Below are positions 19,407 to 28,487 of a DNA stretch of 64,000 bases, piece by piece; positions within the stretch are counted from its first letter, which is position 1; every line of letters begins with the position of its first letter. The notes below the pieces were generated by a model that saw nothing but the letters and a program-made list of their open reading frames with translations, ran no database searches and was not told the origin of the DNA. Origin of the DNA: Aquimarina intermedia (GTDB lineage: Bacteria > Bacteroidota > Bacteroidia > Flavobacteriales > Flavobacteriaceae); assembly GCF_008124785.1 (NCBI RefSeq), contig NZ_VNHU01000002.1:62001-126000 (forward strand), written 5' to 3'. Position numbers and translations under genes: made by a program.

Positions 19407-20159
19407 TTACATATCATAACGCAAACCTAGCGATACGTTGTAATACTCGGGTATGGATTTCTCAAAAACCGAAGAAAAATCATACTTTCCATAAAGCGAT
19501 ATACTTCCAAATCCTATATACGTTCCAATACCGTAAACAAAACGCTTTACTTCTAAATCATTCTTCAATTTGTACTTTTTATCTCCTTCATCAGTTTCAT
19601 ACTTTATTTTTTGCATCGTATTAATGGTTGCTCCGACAAAACCACCAATCCCTAACTTAAAACGTCCTGATGTGTCAAAATTAATACTTGTGCGGCTTGT
19701 TTTGTCTTTTGAAGGTCCAACTTCAAGATAAAAAGGTATAGTGAGATTATCAACTCTGAATTTGGACTTGGACAGCGATTTATCTGAGATGCTCAATAGC
19801 GTTTGTTCTCCGTCATACACGAAAATTTGATCGTTTTTGCTTCTAACACCGTTAGATTGATAAGAAATCCCATACCGTAATCTTAACACATTACTATTTT
19901 TAAACACTCGAGTTGTCCACAACCAACCAAATTCAAAAAAACGGCTTCCGTATAATTCAAAATCCGTGTCATTATATGATTCCGATTTATCGCTAAAAGT
20001 ATTTAGACCCGCAGCAAGAAACAATCCACTGGAGGTTCGTTGATCAAATTTTACTTCAGGTCTTAAAATGAATACTTCCTTTTCTTGTGCCTGCAATACA
20101 TTTATAAAACTCATCACAACGCTAAGCGTGATGATCATAACCTTATACTTCATCTTCAT
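19407..20159 (-). CDS. Outer-membrane beta-barrel protein, PorT-like
   Basis: A 250 aa protein with a Sec signal peptide (about 1-24, ending LQAQ). The body is amphipathic beta-strands with many aromatic and glycine residues, and it ends in an aromatic-containing strand (SLGLRYDM). This fits an 8- to 10-stranded outer-membrane barrel. The family resembles the generic PorT/outer-membrane beta-barrel group; no specific function can be given. It lies between the polyprenyl synthase gene (22 nt) and dnaG (72 nt) and may be cotranscribed with both. Confidence 0.7.
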   Translation of the reverse strand: MKMKYKVMIITLSVVMSFINVLQAQEKEVFILRPEVKFDQRTSSGLFLAAGLNTFSDKSESYNDTDFELYGSRFFEFGWLWTTRVFKNSNVLRLRYGISYQSNGVRSKNDQIFVYDGEQTLLSISDKSLSKSKFRVDNLTIPFYLEVGPSKDKTSRTSINFDTSGRFKLGIGGFVGATINTMQKIKYETDEGDKKYKLKNDLEVKRFVYGIGTYIGFGSISLYGKYDFSSVFEKSIPEYYNVSLGLRYDM

Positions 20160-20181
20160 TAAGTCTTTGAAACAGGTGCCA

Positions 20182-21159
20182 TTATTTTTTGCGATCGATC
20201 ACATAATTAACCATTAATATCAGTGATTGTTTGTATTGGGAATCCTCATACTCTGACAAGATATCTAATGCCTTTATTTTAAACTCGTTCATTATTTTTA
20301 CGGCATAATTGAGGCCTCCGCTAAGCTTAACATAATCAATCACTTCTTTAACCCGCTGTTTATTTTTATTATGATTTTTAATCGAATTAATCAACCACTT
20401 TTTCTTTTCCTGAGAACAAGTATTAAGCGTATAGATTAGAGGAAGTGTCATTTTTTGTTCTTTAATATCAATGCCTGTTGGCTTACCTATAGCAGTATCT
20501 CCATAATCAAATAAGTCATCTTTTATTTGAAAAGCCATCCCTATTAATTCACCAAACAGCCTCATTTTCTCAACAGAATCAGAGTCCGGAGCCACCGAGC
20601 ATGCACCTAAACTACAGCAAGCGGCAATAAGTGTAGCGGTCTTTTGCCTTATAATTTCATAATAGATAGCTTCAGTAATATCTAAATTACGTGCTTTTTC
20701 TATTTGTAAAAGTTCTCCTTCACTCATTTCTCTTACAGCGACCGAGATGATTTTTAATAAATCAAAATCGCCGTTATCAATAGAAAGTAATAGCCCTTTT
20801 GATAGTAAGTAATCTCCTACCAGTACAGCTATTTTATTTTTCCACAAGGCATTAATTGAAAAGAAACCACGACGACGATTCGAATCATCTACTACATCAT
20901 CGTGTACCAAGGTCGCTGTATGAATAAGTTCGATTACCGAGGCCCCTCGATAAGTTCGTTCGTTTACAGACCCACCTGAAACCATCTTAGCGACTAAAAA
21001 AACGAACATTGGACGCATTTGCTTACCTTTACGATTAACAATGTAATGCGTTATTCTATTTAATAAGGCAACTTTGGAGGTCATTGATTGAGAGAACTTC
21101 TGTTCAAAAAGTTCCATTTCATCAACTATCGGGAGTTTTATTTGTTCAACAACTTTCAA
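20182..21159 (-). CDS. Trans-polyprenyl diphosphate synthase
   Basis: IspA/IspB-type all-trans prenyltransferase that builds a long isoprenoid chain, probably the menaquinone side chain. The 325 aa protein has the first Asp-rich motif DDVVDD (87-92) and the second DDLFD (214-218), plus KGKQMRP near residues 44-50. Product length cannot be judged by eye. The N-terminus that fits the family (MKVVEQIKLP) begins at a TTG codon at 21159; the first ATG would lose 14 residues. Confidence 0.9.
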   Translation of the reverse strand: MKVVEQIKLPIVDEMELFEQKFSQSMTSKVALLNRITHYIVNRKGKQMRPMFVFLVAKMVSGGSVNERTYRGASVIELIHTATLVHDDVVDDSNRRRGFFSINALWKNKIAVLVGDYLLSKGLLLSIDNGDFDLLKIISVAVREMSEGELLQIEKARNLDITEAIYYEIIRQKTATLIAACCSLGACSVAPDSDSVEKMRLFGELIGMAFQIKDDLFDYGDTAIGKPTGIDIKEQKMTLPLIYTLNTCSQEKKKWLINSIKNHNKNKQRVKEVIDYVKLSGGLNYAVKIMNEFKIKALDILSEYEDSQYKQSLILMVNYVIDRKK

Positions 21160-21192
21160 TACGAAATACTTACTTCTATTTGCTTAGTCTTG

Positions 21193-21200
21193 CGAAGATA
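21193..21200 (-). promoter_or_regulatory. Possible -7 element of the polyprenyl synthase gene
   Basis: Reads TATCTTCG on the minus strand, one base from the TAnnTTTG consensus, about 34 nt before the TTG start at 21159. No convincing -33 element was found. Confidence 0.35.
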
Positions 21201-21303
21201 GCACAAATAGTTTTTGCACGTAATAGGAATTTAATAATTATAGTGCGCTGCGCACCACGATAGGAAAGCCACTCTGATTTGAGCTAGTAAAAAAAGAGAG
21301 AAA

Positions 21304-22344
21304 TTATTGCTTGTTGGCTAATTGACCGCATGCCGCATCAATATCTTTACCCCTGCTTCTTCTGACATTTACGACGATACCTCTGGCCTCTAAAGCACGA
21401 ATGTAATTCTCCGTAGCTTGTTCGGACGCTTGCTGAAACATACCGTCATCTATCGGATTATATTCTATCAAATTTACTTTACAAGGAACATAACTGCAAA
21501 ATTGAACCAACGCATCGATGTCTGCTTTTTTGTCATTAATTCCTTCCCAAACCACATATTCATAAGTAATTCTACTCTTAGTCTTCTCATACCAATAAAT
21601 AAGAGCTTCTTTTAAATCTTTGAGTGGAAAATTCGTATTAAAAGGCATAATTGACGTACGTACCTCATCAATTGCAGAGTGCAAGGATACCGCCAGCTTA
21701 AATCTGACTTCATCATCTGCCATCTTTTTGATCATCTTTGGCACTCCGGATGTAGATACGGTAATGCGTTTGGGGGACATCCCCAGACCTTCGGGAGACG
21801 TGATTTTGTCTATTGCCTTAAGTACATTATTATAATTCATCAATGGCTCTCCCATCCCCATAAAAACTATATTGGATAACGGGCGCTGATGATACAACCG
21901 ACTTTCATCATCAATAGCCTTGACTTGATCATAAATTTCGTCCGGATTAAGATTTCGCATTCGTTTAAGCCTTGCGGTTGCACAAAATTTGCAATCCAGA
22001 CTACATCCAACTTGTGAGGAAACGCAGGCAGTAGTGCGGGTAGGTGTTGGAATTAGCACCGATTCTACGACCAATCCATCGTGTAATTTTACAGCATTTT
22101 TGATCGTACCATCAGAACTGCGTTGTATTTGATCTACAGAAATATGATTGATTACAAAATTATCCTCCAACATCTGACGTGTTTCTTTGGATATATTCGT
22201 CATCGCTTCAAAATCATGTGCGCCTTTATTCCATAACCACTCATATACCTGACTACCTCTGAACGATTTATCTCCCTGTGACACGAAAAACGCCTGAAGT
22301 TCTTCTTTACTCAATGCTCTTATATCCTTTTTCTTCTCCTTCAT
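21304..22344 (-). CDS. rlmN: 23S rRNA (adenine2503-C2)/tRNA A37 methyltransferase RlmN
   Basis: Radical-SAM methyltransferase that methylates C2 of A2503 in 23S rRNA and A37 in some tRNAs. The 346 aa protein has the iron-sulfur motif CSLDCKFC (Cys114, Cys118, Cys121). The GMGEPLMNY sequence is present, as is the C-terminal methyl-carrying Cys339 in AACGQLA. Length matches the family. It precedes the polyprenyl synthase gene by 144 nt, a gap with its own possible promoter. Confidence 0.96.
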   Translation of the reverse strand: MKEKKKDIRALSKEELQAFFVSQGDKSFRGSQVYEWLWNKGAHDFEAMTNISKETRQMLEDNFVINHISVDQIQRSSDGTIKNAVKLHDGLVVESVLIPTPTRTTACVSSQVGCSLDCKFCATARLKRMRNLNPDEIYDQVKAIDDESRLYHQRPLSNIVFMGMGEPLMNYNNVLKAIDKITSPEGLGMSPKRITVSTSGVPKMIKKMADDEVRFKLAVSLHSAIDEVRTSIMPFNTNFPLKDLKEALIYWYEKTKSRITYEYVVWEGINDKKADIDALVQFCSYVPCKVNLIEYNPIDDGMFQQASEQATENYIRALEARGIVVNVRRSRGKDIDAACGQLANKQ

Positions 22345-22417
22345 TATAGCTATTTGTAAAGATTTACACTGTAAAACCTACTAATTATACGAATTGTAGT
22401 TACTTACTGTCAATATA

Positions 22418-23353
22418 TTACTCGTCTTCTTTGACACGCTTCCACTGATGGGCACCTCCACCACCTTTATACTTGACATTGAGCACGTCCATTTCTTCTT
22501 CATCTATCCATATATCGCAATCAGAAACTTCTCCAGTTCTTATATCTGTGAATTTTCCGTTCTCATATTTAAAATCCTTCGCATGCTTCAAGCGTTTCAT
22601 AATAACCAAGCCTTCTACATTTTGATTTTTGTCATCACCTTTACATTGATAACAAACGGCATCTCTCTCTGATTGACGCAGCATACGCTGAATAGATCCA
22701 AAAATTTTGTTTTCGATCATATACAATTGAACGATCTTAATTGCTACACCGGTTTCCTTATCATAAGTTTTCCATCGACCTAAAATTGGATTGGGCGTAT
22801 ACGATGCTAAAACATCCTCCTTCAACTTCTCGTCAACCGGATTTTCACCCAACCATATTTTAAAGAAAGCTTTCTTAAACTTAAGACTATTAACCTGCCC
22901 CAGTTTATCTTTGTTCCTATATAAAGACAAGTTACCGCCCTTTTTATAAACTACTTTGAAGATATCATATTTATTGATGTCATTTGGCAAAAGATTGATA
23001 AAATCTCTAATTTCATTTTCTAAAAGATAACTATTGCCGTCTGTTGCACGTTCAAGACCATTGCGTAACATTTCTTTTATTTCGGCTCCGGCAACTGTAC
23101 TGGTTATTACCTTTATGGATATAGCCATATCGGCATCCTTATTAGCAACCCTTAATCCGTCCTCTACTCCTTCGACCTCAAAATCTAAGTATAAACCTAA
23201 AGCATACAAACGCTCTCGTTCACCTGCTCCATTTAGCATCAATTCTGCTCCTTCAAACGTATCAATGTCATTAAAATAAACCTCTCCGACCTTAGTCTGG
23301 CTAAATGAGGTTAACGAAATTGCTCCAAAAAGAATTAAAAATAAATTTTTCAT
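22418..23353 (-). CDS. Secreted two-domain protein: chalcone isomerase-like plus DUF2147
   Basis: A 311 aa protein with a signal peptide (about 1-19, ending SFSQ). Residues about 20-185 resemble the chalcone-isomerase-like family (LNGAGERERLYALGLYLDF, FKKAFFKIWLGENPVDEKLK). Residues about 190-308 resemble DUF2147 (ILGRWKTYDKETGVAIKIVQ, GGGAHQWKRV). Each domain usually occurs as a separate secreted protein; here one frame joins them. Function unknown; likely a periplasmic lipid-binding or envelope protein by analogy. It has its own upstream terminator and possible promoter. Confidence 0.72.
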   Translation of the reverse strand: MKNLFLILFGAISLTSFSQTKVGEVYFNDIDTFEGAELMLNGAGERERLYALGLYLDFEVEGVEDGLRVANKDADMAISIKVITSTVAGAEIKEMLRNGLERATDGNSYLLENEIRDFINLLPNDINKYDIFKVVYKKGGNLSLYRNKDKLGQVNSLKFKKAFFKIWLGENPVDEKLKEDVLASYTPNPILGRWKTYDKETGVAIKIVQLYMIENKIFGSIQRMLRQSERDAVCYQCKGDDKNQNVEGLVIMKRLKHAKDFKYENGKFTDIRTGEVSDCDIWIDEEEMDVLNVKYKGGGGAHQWKRVKEDE

Positions 23354-23465
23354 AAGTCATTTTAAATTAGGGGGCATGTATACTACTAATATTTAAAACG
23401 TGGATTCTCAACACAAAGTATCTATTAGCGTGTAATGGTATAAACAATTTAGGTAATTTTAAGAT

Positions 23466-23503
23466 AGCAAAAACCCCACTTTATGCAGGCATAAAGCAGA
23501 GTC
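23466..23503 (-). terminator. Intrinsic terminator after queA
   Basis: Perfect 8-bp inverted repeat CTTTATGC/GCATAAAG (23479-23486 and 23489-23496), extendable by imperfect pairing. In the minus-strand RNA it is followed by a GGTTTTTG tract. It lies 37 nt after the queA stop and would separate queA from the CHI-like/DUF2147 gene. Confidence 0.65.
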
Positions 23504-23532
23504 TTGTAATATGTAACATATTGATGACCATG

Positions 23533-24582
23533 TTATATAATCAACATTGCATCACCATAGGAGTAAAATTTATATTTCTCCTTAACGGCTTCTTCATACG
23601 CCTTTTTCATAAAATCGTGTCCCGCAAAAGCAGAAACCATCATCAATAAAGTAGATTTTGGTGTATGAAAATTAGTAATCATACAGTTAGCAATGCTGAA
23701 ATCATATGGAGGGAAAATAAACTTATTGGTCCACCCTTGAAATTCATTAAGTGTATGCTCAGAAGAGACAGAGCTTTCCAAAGCTCTCATTACAGTCGTT
23801 CCTACGGCACAAATTCTTCTTTTGTTCGCAATCCCTTTGTTAATTACTTCGGTAGTTTTTGAATTAATATAGGCTTCTTCACTATCCATTTTGTGCTTAG
23901 AAAGATCCTCAACCTCAACCGGATTGAATGTCCCTAAACCAACATGTAAGGTTACCTCAGCAAAATCAACACCCTTAATTTCTAAACGTTTCATAAGATG
24001 TTTAGAAAAATGCAATCCTGCAGTAGGAGCAGCAACAGCTCCTTCGTTTTTTGCGTAGATAGTTTGATATCGATCTATATCATCTGGCTCAGCCTCTCTT
24101 TTAATATATTTTGGTAAAGGAGTTTCTCCCAGGTCTGTAAGCTTTTGTCTGAATTCATCATAAGAACCATCATATAGAAAACGTAGCGTTCTACCTCTAG
24201 AAGTAGTGTTATCAATAACCTCTGCCACTAGACTTTCATCATCGCCAAAGTATAATTTGTTTCCGATACGGATTTTACGCGCCGGATCCACTAACACATC
24301 CCAAAGACGTGTTTCCGGGTTAAGTTCTCTAAGTAAAAACACTTCAATTCTCGCTCCGGTTTTTTCCTTATTACCATATAATCTTGCAGGAAAAACCTTT
24401 GTGTTATTAAGTACCATAACATCATTAGGCTCAAAATAATCGATAAGATCTTTGAACTGTTTGTGTTCAATAGTCTGTTCTTTACGATTGAGAACCATAA
24501 GACGAGATTCGTCTCTATTTTCTGCAGGATATTCGGCTAATAACTCTGGCGGAAGATTAAAATTGAAATGTGATAACTTCAT
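23533..24582 (-). CDS. queA: S-adenosylmethionine:tRNA ribosyltransferase-isomerase QueA
   Basis: Transfers the ribosyl part of SAM to preQ1-tRNA, making epoxyqueuosine. The protein contains [20 protein letters not shown], the [13 protein letters not shown] signature, THVG-type [11 protein letters not shown] and [16 protein letters not shown] chose the ATG at 24582 ([11 protein letters not shown], 349 aa). The longer frame starts at a TTG at 24606 that falls inside the predicted -7 box, so it cannot be transcribed from that promoter. Confidence 0.95.
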   Translation of the reverse strand: MKLSHFNFNLPPELLAEYPAENRDESRLMVLNRKEQTIEHKQFKDLIDYFEPNDVMVLNNTKVFPARLYGNKEKTGARIEVFLLRELNPETRLWDVLVDPARKIRIGNKLYFGDDESLVAEVIDNTTSRGRTLRFLYDGSYDEFRQKLTDLGETPLPKYIKREAEPDDIDRYQTIYAKNEGAVAAPTAGLHFSKHLMKRLEIKGVDFAEVTLHVGLGTFNPVEVEDLSKHKMDSEEAYINSKTTEVINKGIANKRRICAVGTTVMRALESSVSSEHTLNEFQGWTNKFIFPPYDFSIANCMITNFHTPKSTLLMMVSAFAGHDFMKKAYEEAVKEKYKFYSYGDAMLII

Positions 24583-24603
24583 TCTATATATTTTTTGAGG
24601 GTG

Positions 24604-24611
24604 CAAATATA
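24604..24611 (-). promoter_or_regulatory. queA -7 element
   Basis: Reads TATATTTG on the minus strand, a perfect TAnnTTTG match, 21 nt before the queA ATG at 24582. It suggests queA can be transcribed separately from the upstream aroA operon. Confidence 0.5.
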
Positions 24612-24658
24612 CGATCTACGGACAGGCGATGTCAAGTAAATCGACACTTATTTTGAAA

Positions 24659-25873
24659 TCAACTAAATTTGAAGCCCAACCTTTCAAGATCATTCCAAAA
24701 ATCAGGATATGACTTAGTCACTACGTCTGCATCGTTGATACTCAAGCTTGTTTTTAGCGCTAAAGGCGCAAATGCTAAAGCCATACGATGATCGTTATAA
24801 GTTTCTATAGTTATATCGGGTTGAATATGACTTGAAGATTCCAGGAAAAGAGCATCTTCTGTAATATGAACTTTGCCTCCCAGTTTTTCAAGTTCTGTTT
24901 TAAGTGCAAGTAAGCGATCCGTTTCTTTAATTTTTAAGGTATGAAGACCTTTCAGGTTACAGGAAATCCCTAAACCGAAACAGGTTACTGCTATCGTTTG
25001 TGCAATATCAGGAGCATCCACTAGATTGAGCACGATGTTATCCACCGTCTTTAACTTTTTTTTGAGCGTTATTGTATCATTTTTAAATAGAGTTTCTACA
25101 CCAAAGTTTTTATAAATAGTAGCTAATCTAGCATCTCCCTGATAGCTTTCTTTTTTGTAAAAACTCAACGTTACTTCACCGTCATTCGATAAAGCCATCA
25201 TACTATAGAAATATGATGCAGAACTCCAATCCGATTCTATTGTAATTGTTTGTGATGCTACCTTTGTTTGAGGATTTATAGAAATTTGATTCCCATCAAA
25301 TTTTGTTTCAATCCCAATTTGACACAGCAATTGCTTAGTCATATTGATATATGGTATTGAGGTGACTTCTCCTTCAAGGTGAATTGTTAACCCTGCTGTC
25401 AGGGAGGATCCAATAAGCATTAAAGCAGAAATGTATTGACTACTTACATTTGCCTTGAGAGAAACGCTATTCTCTACTGGTACCACGCCTTGGATTTTGA
25501 GTGGCGGATATCCTTCTTCTTTCAAATATTCGATCTGGCATCCAATGGTTCTAAGTGCATCTACCAGTATTTTGATAGGACGCTGTTGCATTCTTTCGCT
25601 ACCTGTTAAAATAACGTCCACTCCCGGTTTCACTGCAAAATACGCAGTCAAAAAACGCATCGCTGTTCCTGCGTGATGCACATCGATAACACCGCTACCT
25701 TTTGCCAGCGCTTCTCGCATGGTATTAGCATCGTCGCTATTTGAAACATTTCGAAGCAGTAATTCAGGGTAAAAAGCTTGCAATAAGAGGGAACGGTTGG
25801 TTTCACTCTTAGAACCTGTGATCTTAAGTTCACGACTAAGAATAGTATCTAGTTGGGCTAAATTTAATTTCAT
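24659..25873 (-). CDS. aroA: 3-phosphoshikimate 1-carboxyvinyltransferase (EPSP synthase) AroA
   Basis: Sixth step of the shikimate pathway, condensing shikimate-3-phosphate with PEP. The 404 aa protein has SKSETNRSLLL near the N-terminus, the PEP-loop HAGTAMRFLT, and KETDRLLALKTEL with the catalytic region. It is about 20 residues shorter than E. coli AroA but complete at both ends. It overlaps the upstream small membrane gene by one base. The context links it to the aromatic amino-acid operon upstream. Confidence 0.95.
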   Translation of the reverse strand: MKLNLAQLDTILSRELKITGSKSETNRSLLLQAFYPELLLRNVSNSDDANTMREALAKGSGVIDVHHAGTAMRFLTAYFAVKPGVDVILTGSERMQQRPIKILVDALRTIGCQIEYLKEEGYPPLKIQGVVPVENSVSLKANVSSQYISALMLIGSSLTAGLTIHLEGEVTSIPYINMTKQLLCQIGIETKFDGNQISINPQTKVASQTITIESDWSSASYFYSMMALSNDGEVTLSFYKKESYQGDARLATIYKNFGVETLFKNDTITLKKKLKTVDNIVLNLVDAPDIAQTIAVTCFGLGISCNLKGLHTLKIKETDRLLALKTELEKLGGKVHITEDALFLESSSHIQPDITIETYNDHRMALAFAPLALKTSLSINDADVVTKSYPDFWNDLERLGFKFS

Positions 25874-26130
25874 TATTTACGTTTCTTTTTAAGCTTTCTG
25901 GATTCAAAATGATATCCCAAAATCATCCCATACATAAGCCCACCTATTACTCTGGATAGGGCGTAGCGCAGCCACTTGCCTTCGTTAATCCGTTCAGTTA
26001 CAAAAGCTGAAAAATTAAAACCTTGATACTGCATAATTAATTCTATTAAACTAAAAAGCACTATAAAACCTATTGCAAGTAGTGTTACCGATTTCCAATA
26101 GGATCTAGAAGAAAGTATAGTCTTGAACAT
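25873..26130 (-). CDS. Small membrane protein of unknown function
   Basis: An 85 aa protein with two predicted membrane segments (about residues 15-35 and 58-75) and a strongly basic C-terminus (ESRKLKKKRK). I do not recognise the family. The start and end each overlap a neighbour by one base (TAATG type), so it is very likely translated with the MazG-like gene and aroA. Confidence 0.7.
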   Translation of the reverse strand: MFKTILSSRSYWKSVTLLAIGFIVLFSLIELIMQYQGFNFSAFVTERINEGKWLRYALSRVIGGLMYGMILGYHFESRKLKKKRK

Positions 26131-26456
26131 TATTTTAATTTTTTATTATTCTGATGACGATCGTGATCTCTTTCAGTTTTAATCGCCAACTTTTTATCAA
26201 AAGCTTCTTGAAGATCAACACCTGTTTGATTTGCCAAGCATAATACTACAAAAAGTACATCTGCTAATTCTTCTCCCAGATCTTTGTTCTTATCGCTTTC
26301 TTTTTCACTTTGCTCTCCGTATCGGCGTGCTATAATTCTCGCTACTTCTCCTACCTCTTCAGTAAGTTGTGCCATGTTAGTCAACTCATTGAAATAACGT
26401 ACTCCGTGCGTATTGATCCACTCGTCTACTATTTTTTGGGCATTTTGAATGTTCAT
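26130..26456 (-). CDS. MazG-like nucleotide pyrophosphohydrolase
   Basis: A 108 aa all-helical protein of the MazG/dUTPase superfamily, expected to hydrolyse (d)NTPs to monophosphates in the cytoplasm. The metal-binding pattern is visible: TEEVGEVARII for the first acidic helix and EELADVLFVVLCLAN for the second. It is a single MazG domain. The substrate is not predictable. It shares one base with the next gene and begins 2 nt after the DUF3857 gene. Confidence 0.85.
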   Translation of the reverse strand: MNIQNAQKIVDEWINTHGVRYFNELTNMAQLTEEVGEVARIIARRYGEQSEKESDKNKDLGEELADVLFVVLCLANQTGVDLQEAFDKKLAIKTERDHDRHQNNKKLK

Positions 26457-26457
26457 T

Positions 26458-28470
26458 TTATATTTTTTTTAATACTACTTGTTCGCTTTCTTTTTCAATT
26501 ATCTGGTTATAGAACTCTTTAATTACTTGATAGTAATCAGCAGATATAAAGGGTGTATTTAAAGTTTCTGATACTAACACCTGTATCTGGTTACCAGTCT
26601 TATTAATTCTATAAATAAATTTCCCCATGTTTTCAGGAAGTTTAAAAGCAGATGGCTTGGGTACTTCAAGAACTTTATAACCTTCAGGAATTTTAATAGA
26701 AATCATTAAATTATTGTCATAACCATATCCGAAATCAATAGGATATTTGCGATCTTCTGCTCTAAAAAAATTCTCCTTATCTCTTAAAAATAGTAATGGT
26801 GAAAAAAACATCTCATTATCAACAATTTCAATCTCATTTTCTAGAACAAATTCAAAACGCTCTCCTAATGGTTTTCCAACCTTATCCACTTCTTTTAATT
26901 CGTAGGACAGAATAGTATCTATTTCATATTTTTCTTTGATCCTTTTAATTTGTGTGTTTATATCGTTTTCTCCATATCGAACTCTAAAATCATGTGCCAA
27001 ATATGACAAACGATTTGAACTTTGTTTGCCTGTCACAATACCATACTCATCAATCTCGCACATCACTGTACAGTGAAACCTAGAGCCCTCATCTGGTCTA
27101 AAGTTTATCAATTGTGAGGTTCCATTTTCTGAAAGTATTCTTCCTGACCCTTGAATTACTCTATCCGGAAGCACATTAAACTCTCCCAACTTATCAGTAG
27201 CATCCATATATAAAATATTATCACCAGACTTAACTCTAGCAATTAAGTAATCGAAACCTTCCAACGTAGGAAACAACGCCATTGTTTGGTTTACTGAGCT
27301 AACTAGAACAGGGTTCGCTTGAACCTTTGCGTACTTGAGCATGGCCACTAACATAATATTTATTTCGGCCGAATTACCAACTCCGGAAGTATATGCTTTT
27401 TTTACTCCATCAACAGTAATTACCCTAAATTTTTTATTCCAGGTCATCCGTTTTTTTACAAAATCGAAAATTTTACTAGTTCGTTGCAAGGGATCACTTA
27501 TATCTTTGATAATAGAATCAATATCCTTTTTAAAATAGCTTTTTTTCTCTAATTCATTACCAAACCTTGAATCGTTATGTATAGTTTTAGCAACCTCCTC
27601 CCAACTTGTAGAATAACTTGAAATACGACTGTTGGGGAATTTAGTATACTGTAACTCAAAATCTATAGAAGCCATATAATTTTTAGGATTCCCTGAATAA
27701 GGTTCCGATTTAAATGCTGGAATATTCTCTGAATTGATTTCATAAGTATTTACCGCATACTCTATTTCATTTTGTGAATAACTCGTTTTAGAAACATAGA
27801 ACCCTGATCTCGATTTTGAATTTAATACTATCTTATCACGTTTTACAGATTCCTTTAAGTTTATTGGTAGATGTCCGGAAGTGAATTTTTTAAAATTATA
27901 ATATTCCGGAATTGAAATATGTATCGCCATTAGTTTTATTGGAATATTTCTTTGTAAATAGATTTTATCAATACTTCTTGCAAAAGGTGAAATGAGCTTA
28001 TATTTATACTCAATAACTGATCCTTCCTGTATTGAGGGCATAGTAAATTTTGCCTCATTATAATATTCTGAATACTCATTTTTGAATATTTTATCTTTTT
28101 TCAGTTTAGTCTCTACTATTTCTCCATTTACCAAACTATAAGTGACAGCTTTCAAACCACTAAGTTTTTCTTTATCACTGTTATTTTTGTATAGATAAAT
28201 ATGTTCGCCAGCTTCATTAAAACCATTTTTATTATAGAGCTTTACACGTTTATGCACCTCAGTAATTAACTGAAAACCGTTATTCTGACTATACTGAAAA
28301 TTAATATTTCGGCTTTCGTACAAAACCACAGCATTTGCTGTGGTATCCATTTCGTAGCTCTTTTCTAACAACTCCTGTTTTGAAACCTTGCCAAACTTAA
28401 AATCTTGTGCAAAGCCATGTGTGGTAAACATTAGGATAATAACAACTATTGAGTTAATTGAATTTTTCAT
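26458..28470 (-). CDS. DUF3857/transglutaminase-like exported protein (downstream copy)
   Basis: A 670 aa protein with a signal peptide (about 1-21, ending GFAQ), an N-terminal DUF3857 beta-domain (about 55-260, with GSVIEYKYKLISP), a transglutaminase-like domain (about 320-440) and a C-terminal DUF3858-like part. The usual transglutaminase Cys-His-Asp is not clear: where a GDC motif is expected the sequence reads SGVGNSAEINIMLVAML. It may therefore be non-catalytic. It is paired with a second family member 17 nt upstream. Function unknown. Confidence 0.78.
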   Translation of the reverse strand: MKNSINSIVVIILMFTTHGFAQDFKFGKVSKQELLEKSYEMDTTANAVVLYESRNINFQYSQNNGFQLITEVHKRVKLYNKNGFNEAGEHIYLYKNNSDKEKLSGLKAVTYSLVNGEIVETKLKKDKIFKNEYSEYYNEAKFTMPSIQEGSVIEYKYKLISPFARSIDKIYLQRNIPIKLMAIHISIPEYYNFKKFTSGHLPINLKESVKRDKIVLNSKSRSGFYVSKTSYSQNEIEYAVNTYEINSENIPAFKSEPYSGNPKNYMASIDFELQYTKFPNSRISSYSTSWEEVAKTIHNDSRFGNELEKKSYFKKDIDSIIKDISDPLQRTSKIFDFVKKRMTWNKKFRVITVDGVKKAYTSGVGNSAEINIMLVAMLKYAKVQANPVLVSSVNQTMALFPTLEGFDYLIARVKSGDNILYMDATDKLGEFNVLPDRVIQGSGRILSENGTSQLINFRPDEGSRFHCTVMCEIDEYGIVTGKQSSNRLSYLAHDFRVRYGENDINTQIKRIKEKYEIDTILSYELKEVDKVGKPLGERFEFVLENEIEIVDNEMFFSPLLFLRDKENFFRAEDRKYPIDFGYGYDNNLMISIKIPEGYKVLEVPKPSAFKLPENMGKFIYRINKTGNQIQVLVSETLNTPFISADYYQVIKEFYNQIIEKESEQVVLKKI

Positions 28471-28487
28471 TTTTTCGTTGGTTAAGA

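Noticed and set aside
21243..21255. GTGCGC-T-GCGCAC palindrome as a regulatory hairpin or REP element
   Set aside because: Only one copy seen, the centre is too tight for a normal loop and no U-tract follows; likely chance.
24583..24606. Longer QueA from a TTG at 24606
   Set aside because: That codon overlaps the -7 box and the family begins at the internal ATG at 24582.
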